Shown here: in pieces, positions 59,047 to 64,000 of the stretch
Layout: every line of letters starts with the position of its first letter
Numbering within the stretch: the stretch's first letter is position 1
Assembly (NCBI RefSeq): GCF_041431135.1
Contig: NZ_CP107799.1
Span: 8,572,501-8,636,500 of the forward strand
Reading direction: 5' to 3'
Length of the DNA stretch: 64,000 nt
From: Streptomyces sp. NBC_00554
Lineage (GTDB): Bacteria > Actinomycetota > Actinomycetes > Streptomycetales > Streptomycetaceae
Translations under genes and position numbers: made by a program
The notes under the pieces: model-generated
What the model saw: the letters and a program-made list of their open reading frames with translations, nothing else
Database searches by the model: none
What the model was told of the DNA's origin: nothing

Positions 59047-59073
59047 GATCCCCGGTTTGGCCAACCGGGGATC
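59047..59073. repeat. Perfect hairpin, right copy
   Basis: GATCCCCGGTT-TGGCC-AACCGGGGATC. Its central 21 nt match the hairpin at 50572-50592 at all positions but one. Confidence 0.75.
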
Positions 59074-59140
59074 CGCTGCGATGTTCCGCCGCTTCGTCCT
59101 TCGACCGGGCTGTCTCAGGGGGCTGTCCACGCTAGATTGC

Positions 59141-59186
59141 GTGCACGAGGCCCCGCGCCATCCCCCGTACGCGGGGCCTCGTGCAC
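59141..59186. terminator. 17-bp perfect hairpin near the CRISPR locus
   Basis: GTGCACGAGGCCCCGCG, 12-nt loop, and the exact complement. It lies about 94 nt past the end of the minus-strand gene 59280-59714, so it may end its transcript and that of the array. Confidence 0.65.
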
Positions 59187-59279
59187 GCCGTGACTGGTGA
59201 GCTGCTGTCACTTGCCGGGTGGTCGGTAGGCCGCTCCCGGCTATTCGTGACTGGCCTTGGCGGGGGGCGCGTGGTGACC

Positions 59280-59714
59280 TTATGAGGCCCGCTCCCGTAC
59301 GAGGCCGAGGCGGGGGCCCAGGCAGAATGTGTGGCGGCCAGTGACGTAGGGGCCAGCGTCCCCGTTGCGGGAGACCGGGTGGGGCAGCAGGCGCAGTTCC
59401 GCCGCGCTGGGGTTTTGCACCACGCCTGCGGGGCCTGCGTCGTGGGTGAGGTAGCGGGAGGGCGCCTGGACGGTGACGCGGATCAGGTGGGCGACGGTGG
59501 CCCGGTCGAGTTGTTTACGGTCCGGTGCCGGCATGGGCAGGGGCTCGGTGCGGGCGGCATCGAGCCACTGCTGGCCGTCGGCGGTGACGAAGGCGGGCAG
59601 GATACGTTCGGAATCGGCGCCCAACCGTGTGGGCACCGCGGCGGGGTCGATCTCGCGGTCGTTGACGCAGTACAGATCAGTGACGGGATTGAGACGGCAT
59701 CGGATGTCGAACAC
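59280..59714 (-). CDS. unknown protein at the leader-distal end of the CRISPR array
   Basis: 144 residues if GTG 59714 is the start: FDIRCRLNPVTDLYCVNDRE, then later DRKQLDRATVAHLIRVTVQA and PYVTGRHTFCLGPRL. High GC at third positions supports coding. No Cas family recognised. The start lies 16 nt from the last CRISPR repeat, and the frame stays open into the array (to 59906), which is an artefact of the repeats. It may be a 5'-truncated gene, since there is no RBS. Confidence 0.5.
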   Translation of the reverse strand: MFDIRCRLNPVTDLYCVNDREIDPAAVPTRLGADSERILPAFVTADGQQWLDAARTEPLPMPAPDRKQLDRATVAHLIRVTVQAPSRYLTHDAGPAGVVQNPSAAELRLLPHPVSRNGDAGPYVTGRHTFCLGPRLGLVRERAS

Positions 59715-59729
59715 CCCGGCGCTGACCAG

Positions 59730-62700
59730 CGGAACACCCCCGCGTCGGCGGGACGGACACCCGTCGGCTGTCCGCCGCCCTCGGCGACGACGGAACACCC
59801 CCGCGTCGGCGGGACGGACCTGAGGGACGGGCGCATCGAGTACACCGCGTTCGGAACATCCCCGCGTCGGCGGGACGGACGAGAAGATCGCCACCAAGAC
59901 CGGCAACGGCGGCGGAACACCCCCGCGTCGGCGGGACGGACTGCTTCTTCTTGTTTAACCGCACGTGTGCGTCCGGAACACCCTCGCGTCGGCGGGACGG
60001 ACGGCCGGGCCCGACCAACCGCACCGGCAGCGGGCGGAACACCCCCGCGTCGGCGGGACGGACCCGGACGTGGTGACGGACGCGCGCAGGTACCGCGGAA
60101 CACCCCCGCGTCGGCGGGACGGACTACGAGGTCGGTGACCTCTACCTGGACGGCGACGGAACACCCCCGCGTCGGCGGGACGGACCTCGACGAGGTCCTC
60201 GGGGGTGCTGGGCCAGGCGGAACACCCCCGCGTCGGCGGGACGGACTCCCGCACCGGCCACGCACTGGACCGGGTCACCGGAACACCCCCGCGTCGGCGG
60301 GACGGACGCCGCGGCATAGCGGAGTTGGGTCCGCTGCAGCGGAACACCCCCGCGTCGGCGGGACGGACTCAAGCAGCTGGTGCAGAGCCTGCTCGACCAG
60401 CGGAACACCCCCGCGTCGGCGGGACGGACGCGAACTGGCCGCGCACCAGGGGCCAGGACGACGGAACACCCCCGCGTCGGCGGGACGGACCCGCCCGTCT
60501 CCTTCACTGTGACACCGACGATCGGAACACCCCCGCGTCGGCGGGACGGACCACTTCGGGGAAGAGCGCCGCACGCAAGATATCGGGACACCCCCGCGTC
60601 GGCGGGACGGACGTCCTGCTCTACGACGGCGACCAGGTCGACGCCGGAACACCCCCGCGTCGGCGGGATGGACCAGGTACGCGTAGGCCGACTCCAGCGC
60701 CGTGGCGGAACACCCCCGCGTCGGCGGGACGGACGGCGTCAACGTCGACTCCACCATCGCCGCCACCGGAACACCCCCGCGTCGGCGGGACGGACTGCCG
60801 GGTACGCCACAGGTGTTGAAGGATGATCGGAACACCCCCGCGTCGGCGGGACGGACCCTGGATACGTCCTGGCAAAGGCGTCCAGAACCGGAACACCCCC
60901 GCGTCGGGGGGACGGACTCACCGAACAGTGCGACACCGAGCTCGGCCTGCGGAACACTCCCGCGTCGGCGGGACGGACGTCGAGCTCATCGTCCAGGGCT
61001 ACGAGGAGACCGGAACACCCCCGCGTCGGCGGGACGGACTGCCGGGCTCCGCACCTGGCACACGCACCGAACGGAACACCCCCGCGTCGGCGGGACGGAC
61101 GCTCCTTCATTGCGGAGGAGATACGTCCCCGCCGGAACACCCCCGCGTCGGCGGGACGGACGGCCACCGGCTTCCCACCCGGCACCCCGAGGACGGAGCA
61201 CCCCCGCGTCAGCGGGACGGACGCTGAGCTGCCGCCTGAGCGCCTGTATGTGGACGGAACACCCCCGCGTCGGCGGGACGGACGGACAGGGCGGAGAACG
61301 GATACCGCGTCGGATCGGAACACCCCCGCGTCGGCGGGACGGACTCGTCACCGGGAGCCCGCGCGATCGTCGTCATCGGAACACCCCCGCGTCGGCGGGA
61401 CGGACAACGACACACCGCGCCCTCTCGTGGTCGACAGCGGAACACCCCCGCGTCGGCGGGACGGGCGATGTCCCACGCCGCGAAATGGGCGGGAAGATCG
61501 GAACACCCCCGCGTCGGCGGGACGGACGACACCTGGCACTTCGAGCAGGACCGTGTCGTCGGAACACCCCCGCGTCGGCGGGACGGACCCCTACGTGTGG
61601 GGGGGGCGACCGGGCCCAACAGCGGAACACCCCCGCGTCGGCGGGACGGACTGACGGACGCCGCAGGGTCGGTGGAGGTAGGGCGGAACACCCCCGCGTC
61701 GGCGGGACGGACGCCGAAGAGGGGCGTGACCAACTCAGCGAATTCGGAACACCCCCGCGTCGGCGGGACGGACACGCGCGTCTTCACCGCCGATGAGACC
61801 GGCATCGGAACACCCCCGCGTCGGCGGGACGGACGTCCCCTGGCACATCGAGCCGGTGACGACGAGCGGAACACCCCCGCGTCGGCGGGACGGACGTCGC
61901 CGCCAAATGGGGCGAAGAACACCAGGACGGAACACCCCCGCGTCGGCGGGACGGACGCCCCCAAGGCGTCCGGCACACCCTCCCTCTACGGAACACCCCC
62001 GCGTCGGCGGGACGGACCGGGCTCTACGACGCCGCGGGAGTCAAGCTGGCGGAACACCCCCGCGTCGGCGGGACGGACACCGACCGGTACGTCGTCGACG
62101 TGGTGATGATCGGAACACCCCCGCGTCGGCGGGACGGACGTCAGCAGGATGACGACCGCGGACCCGCGGAGCGGAACACCCCCGCGTCGGCGGGACGGAC
62201 CGCTTCGGGTCGGCCTTGAAGGTGGCGATCATCGGAACACCCCCGCGTCGGCGGGACGGACCACCCCCCGCGTTACCTTGCCCGAGGGCGCGGCGGAACA
62301 CCCCCGCGTCGGCGGGACGGACCAGATGGACGTCCTCGGCCTGCGCCGCACCGACGGAACACCCCCGCGTCGGCGGGACGGACGACCAGCCTTGGCAAGT
62401 CAAGATGCGCGTCGGCGGAACACCCCCGCGTCGGCGGGACGGACCGGTGCGGCACCCGCCGGGCCTACCAGGGCCACGGAACACCCCCGCGTCGGCGGGA
62501 CGGACGATGCTGCGTGGGTGGCCGCCGACCGTGCGATCGGAACACCCCCGCGTCGGCGGGACGGACTCGGGCTGCGGGACCGGGGGCGCGTCGCCGATCG
62601 GAACACCCCCGCGTCGGCGGGACGGACGCTGGGGTGTCCTCACTCGTCGTGGTACGAGGCGGAACACCCCCGCGTCGGCGGGACGGACGGGAACGTCAAG

Positions 62701-64000
62701 TACGGCGCGCCCTACGGCGGCGGAACACCCCCGCGTCGGCGGGACGGACGGCCGGCTGGTCGATGCGTGGAACCGGGAGGACGGAACACCCCCGCGTCGG
62801 CGGGACGGACCCAGGACAAACGCGAAGGACACCGACCATGGACGGAACACCCCCGCGTCGGCGGGACGGACGCGGAGTAGGACTGGCCGGACGGCTCGGT
62901 CTACGGAACACCCCCGCGTCGGCGGGACGGACGTAGCCATCCAGGAACTCGACGTCACCCTGGACGGAACACCCCCGCGTCGGCGGGACGGACGGCGAGC
63001 CGAGAAGCCGCGCCAACATCGCGAGCGGAACACCCCCGCGTCGGCGGGACGGACGTCCTCGGGCAGGGCCTCGATCTCGCCGCCAACGGAACACCCCCGC
63101 GTCGGCGGGACGGACATCGTCCACTCGAAGCCCGCGACCTCGTCCTGCGGAACACCCCCGCGTCGGCGGGACGGACGGTGACGGCGGCGCTGCTGCGTAC
63201 GACGGGGCCGGAACACCCCCGCGTCGGCGGGACGGACATGATGCCGGGGTGCCGGGTCGGGTCCGGTGCCGGAACACCCCCGCGTCGGCGGGACGGACGA
63301 GTTCTGAGCGTTCGCACCTGCTGGTTGAGGCGGAACACCCCCGCGTCGGCGGGACGGACAAGGAAATGTGGACCGTGGACCAGCTCATCTACGGAACACC
63401 CCCGCGTCGGCGGGACGGACCGTCGGGTAGGCCTCAGCCATGGTCAGGCCTCCGGAACACCCCCGCGTCGGCGGGACGGACTACGAGAACGCCGTCACCC
63501 CCGCCTCCGCCAGCGGAACACCCCCGCGTCGGCGGGACGGACTCCCAGTTCCGCGGGTTCGCCGAAGGCGGCATCGGAACACCCCCGCGTCGGCGGGACG
63601 GACGCGGCCTGTGGCACCCCAGCACTGTTGCCCGACGGAACACCCCCGCGTCGGCGGGACGGACATCGAGTCGGGCACGTAGCCGGTGCACGTCAGCGGA
63701 ACACCCCCGCGTCGGCGGGACGGACGCTAGGACGCGACGGGCAGGGTGAGGACGAGGCGGAACACCCCCGCGTCGGCGGGACGGACCTCGGCGGGACACC
63801 GTCTGTGCCCTGGTCCTCCGGAACACCCCCGCGTCGGCGGGACGGACCGGGGTCAGGCGGCGCCCACGTCGGCCTGCCGCGGAACACCCCCGCGTCGGCG
63901 GGACGGACACCAGCCATCTCCGGGTGCCGGATTGCGGCGGCGGAACACCCCCGCGTCGGCGGGACGGACCGGTGGCGGCTGGACAACCGGTCCATCGGCG
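59730..64000 (-). CRISPR. Type I-E-like CRISPR array, 70 repeats, continues beyond window
   Basis: 29-nt repeats (on the plus strand beginning CGGAACACCC and ending GGCGGGACGGAC) alternate with 32-nt spacers, giving a strict 61-nt period from 59730 to the last repeat at 63941-63969. Spacer 61589-61622 has 34 nt. I count 70 repeats, 69 complete spacers and one incomplete. Read on the minus strand the repeat starts GTCCGTCCCGCC and ends GCGGGGGTGTTCCG with a CCCGC/GCGGG stem, the type I-E pattern, so transcription runs leftward and the leader is expected to the right of 64000. Eight repeats carry point changes (starts 59852, 59974, 60584, 60645, 60889, 60950, 61194, 61438), all in the left 29. 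No cas gene is visible in the window. Confidence 0.98.

Larger units (their letters stand above)
58916..59279. other. Non-coding region with two strong hairpins
   Basis: 364 bases without a supportable gene between the DUF5655 remnant and the CRISPR-proximal gene. It holds the palindromes at 59047-59073 and 59141-59186. Confidence 0.55.

Noticed and set aside
59708..59729. A further degenerate repeat (GAACACCCCGGCGCTGACC) left of the array
   Set aside because: It lies only 22 nt from the first repeat rather than 61, matches the repeat only in part, and fits the coding sequence of the neighbouring gene.
59730..64000. Many open frames in all six frames with recurring GTPPRRRDG, NTPASAGRT, VPPTRGCS or PSRRRGGV peptides
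   Set aside because: They are translations of the CRISPR repeat. The 61-nt unit shifts frame each time and, having no stop codon, keeps all frames open.

Overview
The window is chromosomal DNA of a high-GC actinomycete, almost certainly a Streptomyces. Third codon positions are nearly all G or C, GTG starts are common, several genes appear leaderless, and most proteins are of typical Streptomyces types (tandem glycine riboswitch before gcvP, small basic protein with DUF881 partners, DUF5999, DUF2252, DUF7144, LAL-type LuxR, MocR). Everything here comes from reading the sequence. Family names rest on motif recognition, with no database search.

1-3.3 kb is the end of a ribosomal RNA operon: most of 23S, then 5S and a strong terminator. 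3.4-17.3 kb is a conserved housekeeping block: CDP-alcohol phosphatidyltransferase, a nucleotidyltransferase fused to a decayed phosphomannomutase domain, DUF881-Sbp-DUF881, a GarA-like FHA protein, an FtsR-like MerR regulator, a DUF151 nuclease, a second MerR regulator, dinB, a PRC-barrel protein, the riboswitch and gcvP. The order resembles Mycobacterium tuberculosis Rv1822-Rv1832, minus gcvH. 17.3-26.5 kb holds mixed core genes (DUF5999, a GCS2-type ligase, a vWA/solute-binding lipoprotein-like protein, a CPBP protease, PhzF, a SpoIIE-type phosphatase).

26.6-40.1 kb looks like a stress/envelope region: GH15 hydrolase, LAL regulator, DHA2 transporter, several small membrane proteins, DUF2252, HdeD-like, SHOCT, DUF7144, a lipid-kinase-like protein and PadR. 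Five of its transcription units are preceded, 77-106 bases before the start codon, by the same 7-5-7 inverted repeat (close to CTCACCC-N5-GGGTGAG). This looks like one undescribed regulon.

40.1-50.0 kb carries three EamA exporters, two flavin-type PPOX proteins, a MocR regulator, a LysR regulator, an isochorismatase-like pseudoenzyme and a Rieske lipoprotein. One exporter is preceded by a leaderless 13-codon reading frame containing Pro-Pro-Pro.

50.1-59.3 kb is mosaic. A HipA-like kinase gene is cut after about 36 codons and followed by an orphan 466-residue protein and an integrase remnant. Next comes a two-component system whose probable operator (three phased TTCAG repeats) stands before both a PepSY protein and a lipoprotein. 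Last, a 5'-truncated MFS gene abuts a 5'-truncated DUF5655 gene. From 59.7 kb to the window end runs a type I-E-like CRISPR array: 70 repeats, 69 complete spacers and one incomplete. It reads on the minus strand, so the leader, and perhaps the cas genes, should lie beyond the right edge. No cas gene is visible here.
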